From contig NZ_ANBF01000237.1 in assembly GCF_000341025.1 (NCBI RefSeq), positions 1 to 33,605 on the forward strand: DNA of 33,605 bases, given 5' to 3'. Source of the stretch: Nocardiopsis salina YIM 90010. Its GTDB lineage: Bacteria; Actinomycetota; Actinomycetes; Streptosporangiales; Streptosporangiaceae. Each line of letters starts with the position of its first letter. Position 1 is the first letter of the stretch. Of the stretch, positions 1 through 7,153 are shown one piece after another. The position numbers were made by a program, and so were the translations under genes. The notes under the pieces are model-generated. The model was given only the letters and a program-made list of their open reading frames with translations, did not search any database and had not been told where the DNA came from.

Positions 1-456
1 GGCGGGTCCTGCGACGCCTACGACCTGGCGACCCACACCGTCCTCGACCACAAATGCATCGGCGAGACCGCCATGCGCCGGTACAAGACCGAGGGCATCC
101 GCGAGCAGTACCGCGTTCAGGCCAACCTCTACGGCTTGGGCTTCGAACGCGCGGGCTACACCCCGCAGACCGTCGCCCTCGCGTTCTACCCGCGCGGCGG
201 GATGCTCGGCGGGCTGTGGGTGTGGACCGACGTCTACGACCGACAGGTCGCACTCGACGCGCTTGCCCGCCTGCGGTCCGTGCGTGACGCCGTGATCGCC
301 CTCGACCCCGAGGCCCGCCCCGCCATGTGGGAGCACCTCCCCGCGACCCCGGGCAGCGCCTGCCGGTTCTGCCCGTTCTGGAAACCCGGATCCACCGATC
401 TCGCCGTCGGCTGCCCCGGAAACACCGCACCCAACCAGGCCCAACAGGCCGCATAG
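1..456 (+). CDS. Cas4/RecB-like PD-(D/E)XK exonuclease, 5' truncated
   Basis: The reading frame is open from the first base, so the N-terminus lies outside the window; 151 residues remain. Visible motifs are those of the PD-(D/E)XK nuclease fold: an acidic stretch (D5, D8), then VLDHK with D16 and K18 as the metal-binding DxK, then QANLY (Q40 to Y44), the QxxxY motif of the RecB/Cas4 group. Near the C-terminus C121, C124 and C138 look like the cysteines that bind an iron-sulfur cluster in Cas4-type enzymes; the fourth ligand would be upstream. Phages with this gene generally use it in recombination or DNA end processing. It sits 15 nt before the next early gene and two genes before the primase-helicase, which supports a replication or recombination role. 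The family call is firm; the exact substrate is not known. Confidence 0.82.
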   Translation, partial: GGSCDAYDLATHTVLDHKCIGETAMRRYKTEGIREQYRVQANLYGLGFERAGYTPQTVALAFYPRGGMLGGLWVWTDVYDRQVALDALARLRSVRDAVIALDPEARPAMWEHLPATPGSACRFCPFWKPGSTDLAVGCPGNTAPNQAQQAA

Positions 457-471
457 GAAACAGGAGAAACC

Positions 472-993
472 ATGTCGTTCCCGTTCACCCAGCCTTCCAA
501 CAACGCCGGTGGCTTCTTCAAGCCCGCCGAGCACGACGGCCACCTGGTCCTCATCACTCAGGTGCACAAGATCGAAGACCGCTACGACCAGTTCAAGAAG
601 CACGAGGTGCCCGCCGCTACGTGCGACCTGGTTGACCTCGACGACTCCGCCCAGGAGCTTCGCGAGGGCGTCCTGATCACCCACACCGGGATCGTGAACC
701 GCCTCTCGCCCGGGGCGCACATGGTCCTCGGGCGCATCGGCAAGGCCCTGACGAAGAACGGGTTCGAGGCGTGGGTGCTCGGCGAGTTCGACCCCGCCGC
801 CGACCCGGCGCGTGCTCAGGCGTGGCTCGACAGCCAGAGCGGCGTCGCCCCCGCTGCTCAGTCTCAGCAGCAGACGCCCGCCCCGCAGGCCGCGCCCGTT
901 CCGGCTCCGCAGCAGCAGGCGCCCGCGGCGCAGGGGATGGCCGACCCCAATGACCCCGCTGTTCAGGCGCTGTTGCAGTCCCTCCAGAAGTAG
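472..993 (+). CDS. Early phage protein, possible SSB-like accessory
   Basis: A 173-residue protein with a good Shine-Dalgarno (AGGAGAA) just before ATG. Residues 1 to about 118 look like a compact beta-rich domain containing a GHLVLITQVHKIEDRYD segment and a central VLITHTGIVNRL strand. Residues 120 to 155 are a low-complexity Ala/Pro/Gln linker, followed by a short conserved-looking tail (DPNDPAVQALLQSLQK). An ordered domain, a disordered linker and a terminal peptide is also how single-strand-binding proteins are built, and the position between a nuclease and a primase-helicase fits. I do not recognise a named family, so the SSB idea is inference only. Confidence 0.6.
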   Translation: MSFPFTQPSNNAGGFFKPAEHDGHLVLITQVHKIEDRYDQFKKHEVPAATCDLVDLDDSAQELREGVLITHTGIVNRLSPGAHMVLGRIGKALTKNGFEAWVLGEFDPAADPARAQAWLDSQSGVAPAAQSQQQTPAPQAAPVPAPQQQAPAAQGMADPNDPAVQALLQSLQK

Positions 994-1025
994 CCACCCA
1001 CGACGGCCCGACCGGATCCAGCCGG

Positions 1026-1050
1026 CGCCCCGGGAGCAACGCCCGGGGCG
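1026..1050 (+). terminator. GC-rich hairpin after the early gene pair
   Basis: A 9-bp stem (CGCCCCGGG pairing with CCCGGGGCG) with a 7-nt loop lies in the 95-nt gap between two plus-strand genes. There is no U-tract after it, so it may be an intrinsic pause, an mRNA processing or stability element, or a weak terminator rather than a full stop. Confidence 0.45.
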
Positions 1051-1088
1051 GGCGCCACACACCAGCCGCACGACGACGAGGGGGAGAC

Positions 1089-1391
1089 ATGCAGGGAACC
1101 GCCGAGGGGCAACGCCTACGCGATGCCGGGATGAACGCCGCCGTCGAGGCTGCCGGTGCGGACGTGGCCGCGATCGACCTCCTCATCGCACGCGCCGCCG
1201 CCACCGGTCAAGTGTTCTCAGCGAACGATCTCCGCGCCCACCTGCCCGCCGACGTGCGCACCGCCGCGGTCGGCGCCCGGTTCGCCCACGCCCGACGCCG
1301 AGGCGTCATCGAGGCGATCGGCTACATCACCTCGACGGACCCCGGCACCCACGCACACCCCGTCCGCCAGTGGCGAGGCACCGCGCGATGA
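1089..1391 (+). CDS. Small early protein, winged-helix-like, function unknown
   Basis: A 100-residue protein preceded by GAGGGGGAGAC, a strong ribosome binding site. It is mainly helical and Ala/Arg-rich. The middle (VFSANDLRAHLPADVRTAAVGARFAHARRRGVIEAIGYI) has the look of a winged-helix domain: helix, recognition helix, then a GVIE-type wing leading into the tail. This arrangement is common in small phage proteins next to primases. Its stop codon overlaps the ATG of the primase-helicase by 4 nt (ATGA), so the two are probably translated together. No enzymatic motif is visible. Confidence 0.65.
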   Translation: MQGTAEGQRLRDAGMNAAVEAAGADVAAIDLLIARAAATGQVFSANDLRAHLPADVRTAAVGARFAHARRRGVIEAIGYITSTDPGTHAHPVRQWRGTAR

Positions 1392-3901
1392 GCGGCCCCA
1401 CACACCCCACGTCACACCAGCACGACCCGGACAGGACACCGACACCTGTGACTCACACGCTCGACGCCGCCCTCGCCCTCCACCACGCGGGTCTGTGCGT
1501 CATCCCCGCCGCGGCTGACGGCACTAAGGCGCCCGGCACCGGTCGGTGGCGCGACTACATGACCACCCGCCCCACCGAGGAGCAGCTCCACCAGTGGTTC
1601 GCCCACGGCCACCCCGGCGTCGGGGTTGTCGGCGGGGCCGTGTCCGGCGGGCTCGTGTGCCTCGACGTCGAAGGCCGCGCCGTCGACGAGGGTGTGTTCG
1701 CGCGGTACGTCGAGCTCGCCGACAACTCCGGTCTTGGCGAGACGCTCCGCGAGGTGATGGGCGGCTACACCGAGAGGACTGCCTCCGGCGGCCTCCACCT
1801 CCTCTGGAGGGTCGCCGACGGCAAGGGCGTGGAGAACCTGAAGTTGGCCCGGCGCCCCTCCACCGACGAGGAACTCGCCGACAAGCCCGGTCAGAAGATC
1901 CAGGTGCTCATCGAGACCAAGAGTGAGGGCGGGTTCCTCGTCGTCGCCCCCTCCTCAGGACCTGTCCACCCCACCGGGCAGCCGTGGAGCCTCCACGCCG
2001 GCGGGGCCGACACCATCGCCACCCTCGACCGCGAGGTCTCCGACGCCCTCCTCGAACTCGCCCGCATGTGCGACACCATGCCCGCCCCCGAGGCACCCGC
2101 GTTCGCCCAGCCCGCCCCCGCACCCCGTACCGACGACGGCAGCCTCAGCCCCGGCGACGACTACGAGAACCGCACCGACTGGACAGACATCCTCACCCCC
2201 CACGGGTGGACCGAACTGTTCCGCTCGGGCAACACCCGCTACTGGAGGCGCCCTGAGAAGCGGTTCGGGATCTCGGCCACCACCGGCCACGCCCCGGACA
2301 GGGACCGCCTGTTCGTGTTCACCACCTCGACCGAATTCGAGTCCGAGACGCCGTACACCAAGTTCGCCGCCTACGCCCTCCTCGAACACGGCGCCGATTA
2401 CAAGGCCGCCGCCCGTGCGCTCAAGGACTCGGGGTACGGGCGTCCCGCCCCCGAACCCGTCCGGCACCTGTCCGCGGTCCCCTTCACCCAACCCGGCACC
2501 ACCCCGGCCACCGACGGCACCGCCGCCCTCGCCATCGACGAACCCACCCCCGTCACCCAACTCGACACCTACAGCCGCACCGACGACGGCAACGCACTCC
2601 GTCTGGTCGACGAACACGCCCACGCGATCCGCTACGTCCCCGAACGCGGGAAATGGTTGGTGTGGGACGGGCACCGGTGGGCGTGGGACGACCGTGGTCA
2701 CGTCCCCGAGAAGGCCCGTGCCATCGCCCGCGCACTCCCGGACGAGGCCAAGGAAGACACCGCCCACAAGGCTCGGTCACTGGCCGCGCGCAATCTCGGC
2801 GCGATGGTGCAACTCGCCCGCACCGATCCCCGCATCGTTGCCCCCGCCGCCGACCTCGACGCAGCGCCCCACCTGCTCAACACCACCGGCGGCGTCGCCG
2901 ACCTGCGCACCGGCGAACTGTCGGCCCCTGACCCCACCCAGCTCCACACCCGCTCTGCCACTACCGCACCCGACCCCGACATGAGCACACCCCGGTGGCA
3001 CACCTTCCTCGCTGACACCTTCGGTGACGACACCGAGGTCATCGGCTACGTGCAGCGACTCGCCGGATACTCCGCCTCGGCTGACGTCGGCAGCCACGTG
3101 CTGCCCTTCCTCCACGGCGGCGGCCAGAACGGAAAGTCGGTCTTCCTCGACGTCCTACGGGCAGTGCTCGGCGACTACGCCACCACCGCACCCCACGACT
3201 TCCTCATGCACACCCGCTCCTCCCACGAGACTGAACTCGCCCGTCTCCAAGGGATGCGGCTGGTCATCTGCTCCGAGGTCAACCAGGAAGATCGGTTCGA
3301 CGAAGCGAAGATGAAGATGCTCACCGGCGGCGACACCATCACCGCCCGGTACATGCGCCAAGACCACTTCACGTTCGAGCCCACCCACCACCTGTGGCTA
3401 ATGGGCAACCACCAGCCCGAAGTGAAGTCCGGAGGAACGTCGTTCTGGCGACGTCTGCGGTTGATCCCCTTCACCCGCACGGTCCCTGCCGACAAGCGTG
3501 TGGAGAACCTCGCCCGCATCCTGGTCGAGGAGGAAGGCCCCGGCATCCTCGCGTGGATCATCGAGGGCGCCCGGCAGTACTTCACTGACGGTCTCGCCGA
3601 CCCCGAGAAGGTCAAGGCCGCCACCGAGACCTACGCCGCCGAGGAAGACCACATGTCCCGCTTCCTCGACGAGTGCTGCCACATCGGCGGAGGCGCCTTC
3701 GTGAAACTCGAAACCAAGAAGCTCCGCGGCGCCTACGAAACCTGGTGCATGGGCGAGGGCATCAAGCCCCTCGCCGCCTCCCCCTTCGGCCGGGAGATCA
3801 AGGGGCGAGGAATCGCCTCCAAGTCCTCCAACGGCAAGCGCTACTACATCGGCCTCGCCCTCCTCGCCGACGAAGACGACGACCCCCGCACGCCCGACTG
3901 A
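1388..3901 (+). CDS. Prim-pol primase fused to D5/P4-type SF3 helicase
   Basis: An 837-residue replication protein. The N-terminal part (about 20 to 205) is a bifunctional primase-polymerase domain: CLDVEG supplies the metal-binding D93 and E95, and SGGLH supplies H137. Residues 245 to 345 form a middle domain (from about WTDILTPHGW to the YGRPAP segment) typical of actinophage primases. From about 390 onward is a D5/P4-like superfamily 3 helicase: Walker A is GGGQNGKS (G577 to S584, K583), followed by LVICSEV as the probable Walker B region and WLMGNHQPEV, the sensor-1 asparagine segment. The start at 1388 is chosen because it overlaps the previous stop as ATGA; a longer frame exists upstream but runs through two other genes. 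It should prime and unwind the phage origin, and the repeat cluster immediately downstream is a candidate for that origin. Confidence 0.9.
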   Translation: MSGPTHPTSHQHDPDRTPTPVTHTLDAALALHHAGLCVIPAAADGTKAPGTGRWRDYMTTRPTEEQLHQWFAHGHPGVGVVGGAVSGGLVCLDVEGRAVDEGVFARYVELADNSGLGETLREVMGGYTERTASGGLHLLWRVADGKGVENLKLARRPSTDEELADKPGQKIQVLIETKSEGGFLVVAPSSGPVHPTGQPWSLHAGGADTIATLDREVSDALLELARMCDTMPAPEAPAFAQPAPAPRTDDGSLSPGDDYENRTDWTDILTPHGWTELFRSGNTRYWRRPEKRFGISATTGHAPDRDRLFVFTTSTEFESETPYTKFAAYALLEHGADYKAAARALKDSGYGRPAPEPVRHLSAVPFTQPGTTPATDGTAALAIDEPTPVTQLDTYSRTDDGNALRLVDEHAHAIRYVPERGKWLVWDGHRWAWDDRGHVPEKARAIARALPDEAKEDTAHKARSLAARNLGAMVQLARTDPRIVAPAADLDAAPHLLNTTGGVADLRTGELSAPDPTQLHTRSATTAPDPDMSTPRWHTFLADTFGDDTEVIGYVQRLAGYSASADVGSHVLPFLHGGGQNGKSVFLDVLRAVLGDYATTAPHDFLMHTRSSHETELARLQGMRLVICSEVNQEDRFDEAKMKMLTGGDTITARYMRQDHFTFEPTHHLWLMGNHQPEVKSGGTSFWRRLRLIPFTRTVPADKRVENLARILVEEEGPGILAWIIEGARQYFTDGLADPEKVKAATETYAAEEDHMSRFLDECCHIGGGAFVKLETKKLRGAYETWCMGEGIKPLAASPFGREIKGRGIASKSSNGKRYYIGLALLADEDDDPRTPD

Positions 3902-3906
3902 GGCAC

Positions 3907-4141
3907 TGCTGTCACTGCGGTGCTGTCACTGCCACCCCCGGATTCGCGCCCGAGATCGGCCGGGCAGTGACATCACCCCCTCCCCAGTGACAGCAGAGAG
4001 ACAGCAGAAAGTGACAGCAGCACAGAACGAAAGCGCAGGTCAGACGGTGAAAAGTGACAGCAGTGACAGCACTTGCACAGTTCCACTCTCACGCGCACAC
4101 GTGATCAGGGTTAACGACGAAACTCCCAGTGCTGTCACTGG
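3907..4141. repeat. GTGACAGCA iteron cluster, candidate replication origin
   Basis: The gap after the primase-helicase is packed with one 9-11 bp word in both orientations. TGCTGTCACTG occurs at 3907-3917, 3921-3931 and 4130-4140. GTGACAGCA occurs at 3987-3995, 4011-4019, 4054-4062 and 4063-4071, the last two exactly end to end. Degenerate copies are at 3966-3973 and 3998-4006. The last site sits in a CCAGTG/CACTGG palindrome (4126-4141). The stretch is also less GC-rich than its surroundings. Multiple short direct repeats beside a replication gene is the layout of iteron origins; operators for an autoregulated repressor are the main alternative. No gene seems to lie here. Confidence 0.7.
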
Positions 4142-4168
4142 TGTCTCTGCCTGCCCTCAGGGAGACCG

Positions 4169-4543
4169 ATGAAGGCCGCCACCATCCACGCCCGACTCGA
4201 CACCTGCCCCCGATGCGAGGCCGCCGTCATCGTCGCCCTCGACCACCACACCGCCGCACTCACCGTCCGCGCCGACCCACTTCCCCTCGGCGCCGAGGCC
4301 GAACTCCACGCACGACTGTCCGGACGCCTCACCTACAACGTCCTCGGCCGCAAAGACCTACAGCTCCACCTCCGCGACACCGAACACATGACCTCCCGGC
4401 CGCACCCCGTCGTCGCCACCCACACCTGTCCCGGCCCCATCCCCGCCACCGCCATAACGAGCACGCCGGCGCCTGCGGTCCCGGCCGAACCCGACCTCTT
4501 CACCCACATCGACGACGACGTCCCCGACGGCTTCCCGTTCTGA
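4169..4543 (+). CDS. Hypothetical early phage protein with N-terminal CPRC
   Basis: A 124-residue protein starting at an ATG behind GGGAGACCG, right after the iteron cluster. TCPRCEAAVIVALD near the N-terminus gives one Cys pair, with a single further Cys near residue 90 (HTCPGP), so a zinc site is possible but not certain. The rest is an alpha/beta-looking core rich in Ala, Leu and His, then a Pro/Ala linker and an acidic end (HIDDDVPDGFPF). No family recognised. It is the first gene of an early run that continues through six more closely spaced genes. Confidence 0.6.
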   Translation: MKAATIHARLDTCPRCEAAVIVALDHHTAALTVRADPLPLGAEAELHARLSGRLTYNVLGRKDLQLHLRDTEHMTSRPHPVVATHTCPGPIPATAITSTPAPAVPAEPDLFTHIDDDVPDGFPF

Positions 4544-4558
4544 CAAGGACCCCACCCC

Positions 4559-4762
4559 ATGAGTGACCTGCCGACCGGCGTCGCCTACTACACCGCCCGA
4601 GAACTCGCCGATCACCTCCGGGTCTCCACTATGACCATCCACCGAGCCATCGACACCGACGATCTCCCCGCCCTGCGCCTCGGCGCCGCCGTGCGCATCC
4701 CCGTCACAGACGCCCACGACTGGATCCTCACCCGCCTCACTCAGAAGGAGACAAGCCGATGA
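4559..4762 (+). CDS. Excisionase-like MerR-type HTH protein
   Basis: A 67-residue DNA-binding protein. YYTARELADHLRVSTMTIHRAI is a clear helix-turn-helix, followed by a short wing (LPALRLGAAVRIPV) and a last helix (DAHDWILTRL). This is the standard excisionase/HTH_17 layout in which the helix reads DNA and the RIP segment forms the wing. Such proteins act as recombination directionality factors or small transcription regulators. No integrase is visible in the window, so excisionase cannot be preferred over a regulator. The stop overlaps the next start by 4 nt (ATGA). Confidence 0.75.
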   Translation: MSDLPTGVAYYTARELADHLRVSTMTIHRAIDTDDLPALRLGAAVRIPVTDAHDWILTRLTQKETSR

Positions 4763-5085
4763 CCGACCGACTCCACGACGAGTGCGCCCTCCTCGGGAAT
4801 CGCATCGCCGACGCGTGGGCAGACGGGCGGCGCGCCGGGTACCAGGAGATGCGCGCCGAGGTGGCGGACCTGGAGGAGCGCCTCGACCGCGCCCGTCAGC
4901 GCGGCCGCTTCGCCGCCTCCGAGCTCGCGCGAGAGCGCGCCCAGCGAGAGATCGCGCAGGACTACCGCAACGCCGCGGTGCGCCACGCCATCGCCGGCGT
5001 CCTCGCCACCAAGGCGCCCACCCGCGCTCTCGCCGAGGACTGGGCCGACGAGGCAATGGACGCCATCCGGGAGGCCACGCCGTGA
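4759..5085 (+). CDS. Small coiled-coil early protein, unknown function
   Basis: A 108-residue, strongly charged and almost entirely helical protein. Residues about 30 to 70 (YQEMRAEVADLEERLDRAR onward) carry heptad-like spacing of Leu, Ala and Ile and probably form a coiled coil. The C-terminal helix ends in WADEAMDAIREATP. It overlaps the excisionase-like gene upstream and the zinc-ribbon gene downstream by 4 nt each, so it is translated as part of the same message. No catalytic motif. Confidence 0.62.
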   Translation: MTDRLHDECALLGNRIADAWADGRRAGYQEMRAEVADLEERLDRARQRGRFAASELARERAQREIAQDYRNAAVRHAIAGVLATKAPTRALAEDWADEAMDAIREATP

Positions 5086-5309
5086 GCGTCATCCTCACCG
5101 CCACGACCCACGGCCGCCTGTACCGCCTCCGGTGCGATGCGTGCGGCGCTGTCCACGCCCCGAACCTGGCGACCCGAACCGCTTCCGACGCCCGGCTTGT
5201 CGCCCGCCGCGACGGTTGGAGGGCCTCCTCCTCGAAACGGAAGAGGCCCACTCACGCTCAGCTCTGCCCGATGTGTCGACCGCCCCGACCTCACGGAGAC
5301 CCATCGTGA
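5082..5309 (+). CDS. Small zinc-ribbon protein
   Basis: A 75-residue protein starting at a GTG that overlaps the previous stop (GTGA). It has two CxxC pairs: RCDACGAVHAP near residue 18 and LCPMCRPP near residue 64, separated by a basic helix (DARLVARRDGW). This is the usual form of a phage zinc ribbon that binds one zinc ion. Such proteins may bind nucleic acid, but nothing here fixes a role. Its stop overlaps the next GTG (GTGA). Confidence 0.62.
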   Translation: MSVILTATTHGRLYRLRCDACGAVHAPNLATRTASDARLVARRDGWRASSSKRKRPTHAQLCPMCRPPRPHGDPS

Positions 5310-5560
5310 CTCACCGCCCCGAGTCATGGCTCGACGCCGGCCTCCCGCTCGAATGTCCGTGCCAGTGGGGCATGACCGGGCACTGCCACCAAGGACGCCA
5401 CACGGCCTGCACGGCCCACACCGTGACCATGCCCGAGACGTACCTCCCGCTCCCGTCCGGGGGCTACGACCCGCCCGTGTGGCTCGCCGACAGAGTGTGC
5501 CGGTGGCGCTGCGCCTGCGAGTGCCACGCCGGACCTGAACAGCTCGACTTGTTCGCCTGA
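5306..5560 (+). CDS. Cys/His-rich small protein with CxC and GHC motifs
   Basis: An 84-residue protein with a GTG start overlapping the previous stop. It has an unusually dense set of metal-ligand residues: CPCQWGMTGHCHQGRHTAC in the first half and CRWRCACECH near the end. That pattern resembles the DUF6248-type proteins of actinomycetes, though I hold that family name loosely. Two structural zinc sites are likely. The tail (EQLDLFA) resembles a clamp-binding peptide (QLxLF) that docks on the DNA polymerase sliding clamp, which is worth testing. No catalytic role is evident. Confidence 0.6.
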   Translation: MTHRPESWLDAGLPLECPCQWGMTGHCHQGRHTACTAHTVTMPETYLPLPSGGYDPPVWLADRVCRWRCACECHAGPEQLDLFA

Positions 5561-5588
5561 CCCACCACCACGACCAACCGGGGGGACC

Positions 5589-6269
5589 ATGACCAAGCAG
5601 CACCACTACCCGTGCGACCTGTGTGGCCGACCGTCCGGCGACGACGCCCCCGCCTGTACCCTGTGCGCCCATCGGGCCGCGACCGCTCTGAACGATATTG
5701 CCGAGTGGCTCGGGGAGGCGCTCATCGAGGCCATGGCGAAACAGACCGCCCTCGCCGAGGTCTCCGGCGGCAAGCCCACCAAGAAGTCGGAAATGCCCCT
5801 ACCCCTCGACCTGCGCGCCTCAGAAGCCCTCGCCGTCCTCCGGTCCACCCTCACCACGTGGGTTCGCGTCCTCCAGGGGGACGGCGCCACCACCCACCCT
5901 CGCGCGGCCACCGTCCGGTCCATGGCTGAGTGGCTCGCACCCGTGATCTCGTGGGCGCGGACACGCTCCTACGGCGCCGAGGTGGTCGACGAGATTCTCG
6001 CTGCCCACCACCAGGCCCTCACCGCGGTCGATCGGCCTCATCGGTGGGTGCCGCTGCCCACCCCGTGCCGGCACGTCACCCTCGACGAGGGGCGCCCCGT
6101 CCCGTGCGGTGGGCAGCTCCACGCCATCATCGCCCCCGGCCACAGGGCCGACGGCGAGATCCGGTGCACCCTCGACCGCGGCCACACCACCACCGTGCAC
6201 CACCTGGTCGACAAAAGGCGCCAACCGCGGTTGCGCGACTTGACAGACCTGCCTAAGTTGCGTGCTTAG
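5589..6269 (+). CDS. Conserved-type actinophage protein with two zinc knuckles
   Basis: A 226-residue protein with GGGGGACC before its ATG. The N-terminus has CDLCGRPSGDDAPACTLC, a classic four-Cys zinc ribbon. Residues about 35 to 150 are helical (ALNDIAEWLGEALIE, then a WVRVLQ and SMAEWLAPVISWAR region). The C-terminal part has a second Cys/His set (TPCRHV, VPCGGQLHAI, IRCTLDRGH) that probably forms another zinc finger. Two fingers flanking a helical middle are frequent in actinophage proteins that precede the lysogeny or late region, but no function is established. It is the last gene before a strong terminator. Confidence 0.65.
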   Translation: MTKQHHYPCDLCGRPSGDDAPACTLCAHRAATALNDIAEWLGEALIEAMAKQTALAEVSGGKPTKKSEMPLPLDLRASEALAVLRSTLTTWVRVLQGDGATTHPRAATVRSMAEWLAPVISWARTRSYGAEVVDEILAAHHQALTAVDRPHRWVPLPTPCRHVTLDEGRPVPCGGQLHAIIAPGHRADGEIRCTLDRGHTTTVHHLVDKRRQPRLRDLTDLPKLRA

Positions 6270-6287
6270 ATGGGACTTCTGCACTCA

Positions 6288-6312
6288 GGCCCCGGTACCC
6301 ACCGGGGCCTTT
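6288..6312 (+). terminator. Strong intrinsic terminator of the early operon
   Basis: Perfect 9-bp stem GGCCCCGGT/ACCGGGGCC with a 4-nt ACCC loop, followed by TTT, starting 18 nt after the last early gene. Confidence 0.85.
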
Positions 6313-6387
6313 GCAACGCCCTGTGGCCCCAGTCCACTCGACCACCGGGCGGGCTCTGGCCGCTCCGCACATCCTCTGGCATGGAGA

Positions 6388-6411
6388 GCTGCGGTAAACG
6401 TTTAGCGCAGC
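6388..6411. promoter_or_regulatory. 24-bp near-perfect palindrome, probable operator
   Basis: Arms GCTGCG (6388-6393) and CGCAGC (6406-6411) flank the perfect inner palindrome TAAACGTTTA (6395-6404); only one base pair breaks the symmetry. A CG-centred AAACGTTT core is typical of LacI/GalR-family operators. A TATGAT hexamer (6418-6423) a few bases downstream could be a -10 box, which would place the operator over a plus-strand promoter. No regulator of that family is in the window, so the binding protein would be phage- or host-encoded elsewhere. Confidence 0.6.
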
Positions 6412-6455
6412 ATGGCCTATGATTTCTTTCAGGTACAAAAAATGAGTGAGCCCCT

Positions 6456-6491
6456 GGCCAGGGAATCCGCTGCCACACGTCCTCCCTGGCC
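6456..6491 (-). terminator. Inverted repeat, likely terminator of the minus-strand small gene
   Basis: Perfect 9-bp arms GGCCAGGGA (6456-6464) and TCCCTGGCC (6483-6491) with an 18-nt loop. It starts 15 nt after the stop of the 44-residue minus-strand gene. On that strand a run of six T follows about 13 nt beyond the stem. The long loop and distant T-run make it a less than ideal terminator. Confidence 0.5.
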
Positions 6492-6505
6492 AAGAGCCCT
6501 GAGGA

Positions 6506-6640
6506 TCAGCCGCTCAACATGATGGCGATCGCGAGGATGGTCCGGCTGAGGGCGCCGAGCACTCCAATGAGCGCTCGGACGCTTTCCCGGGCACCTTCAC
6601 GCCTCCACCAAGCGATCTGCCTCTCCCTCTTCCTTGCCAT
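6506..6640 (-). CDS. 44-residue single-pass membrane peptide
   Basis: This small gene lies in an otherwise empty region on the opposite strand from the phage genes. The ATG has an excellent ribosome binding site on its own strand (GGAGGTGCGT then ATG). The N-terminal half is strongly basic (MARKRERQIAWWRREGARES) and the second half is a hydrophobic helix (ALIGVLGALSRTILAIAIML), giving a positive-inside membrane peptide. Its stop is followed by an inverted repeat. Small minus-strand membrane proteins in such positions are often expressed in the lysogen, for instance as exclusion factors or toxin-like peptides, but that is only a suggestion. Confidence 0.6.
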   Translation of the reverse strand: MARKRERQIAWWRREGARESVRALIGVLGALSRTILAIAIMLSG

Positions 6641-7153
6641 ACGCACCTCCGGGTGTTGGACGTCCTTCCACCCAGGCGATACCGACCGCCACGGGATCCC
6701 TGTGGCGGTGATCGTGCGTCGGCACACCCGATTCTATGGCTGCCTATTGACTGCAACTCCTGCCCTTTTATGCAGAGGGTGAATAGCGATCAAAAACATG
6801 AGGATCTGCGCCCTTTTCTCGCCTATTCAGTAACACACTGATAGGGATCTTTCAGAGCGAAAGCGTCTGGGCGGCAGGTCGTGCTGCCCTCGCCGAAAAA
6901 TGTGTCGTGAATCACATTGAAGAGGCGTGCCGGAGCGGCGGGCGTCCGACGCGATGCACCTCAGGCATCAAGACCGTCCGGCCGGGAACACCCAACCACC
7001 CTTGCCACTCCCGCGACCGGACACCCACGTCCCGCCTCCGTGCTCCGCCCCTCCGGGGGGTAGGAGCGTCGAGCACAGGGTGGGGCGCTAACGCAACCGG
7101 TAAACCTCGACGCGCGTCCAACGACGTACACACCCCCAACACGAGGACAGCCC
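6641..7153. other. Gene-poor AT-richer intergenic region
   Basis: About 510 bp with no convincing gene; the open frames across it have poor composition and no ribosome binding sites. Base composition is clearly less GC-rich from about 6740 to 6910. A possible plus-strand promoter is TTGACT (6747-6752), a 16-nt spacer and TATGCA (6769-6774), a weak match. The region separates the minus-strand membrane peptide from the plus-strand lipoprotein and probably holds the promoters of both. Confidence 0.4.

Noticed and set aside
3987-4172. A 61-codon frame starting at GTG within the iteron cluster
   Set aside because: It consists mostly of translated repeats and has no ribosome binding site.
6442-6522. 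A 26-codon ORF after an AAAAAA run and a possible -10 box
   Set aside because: Very short, weak ribosome binding site, overlaps an inverted repeat and the end of the better minus-strand gene.
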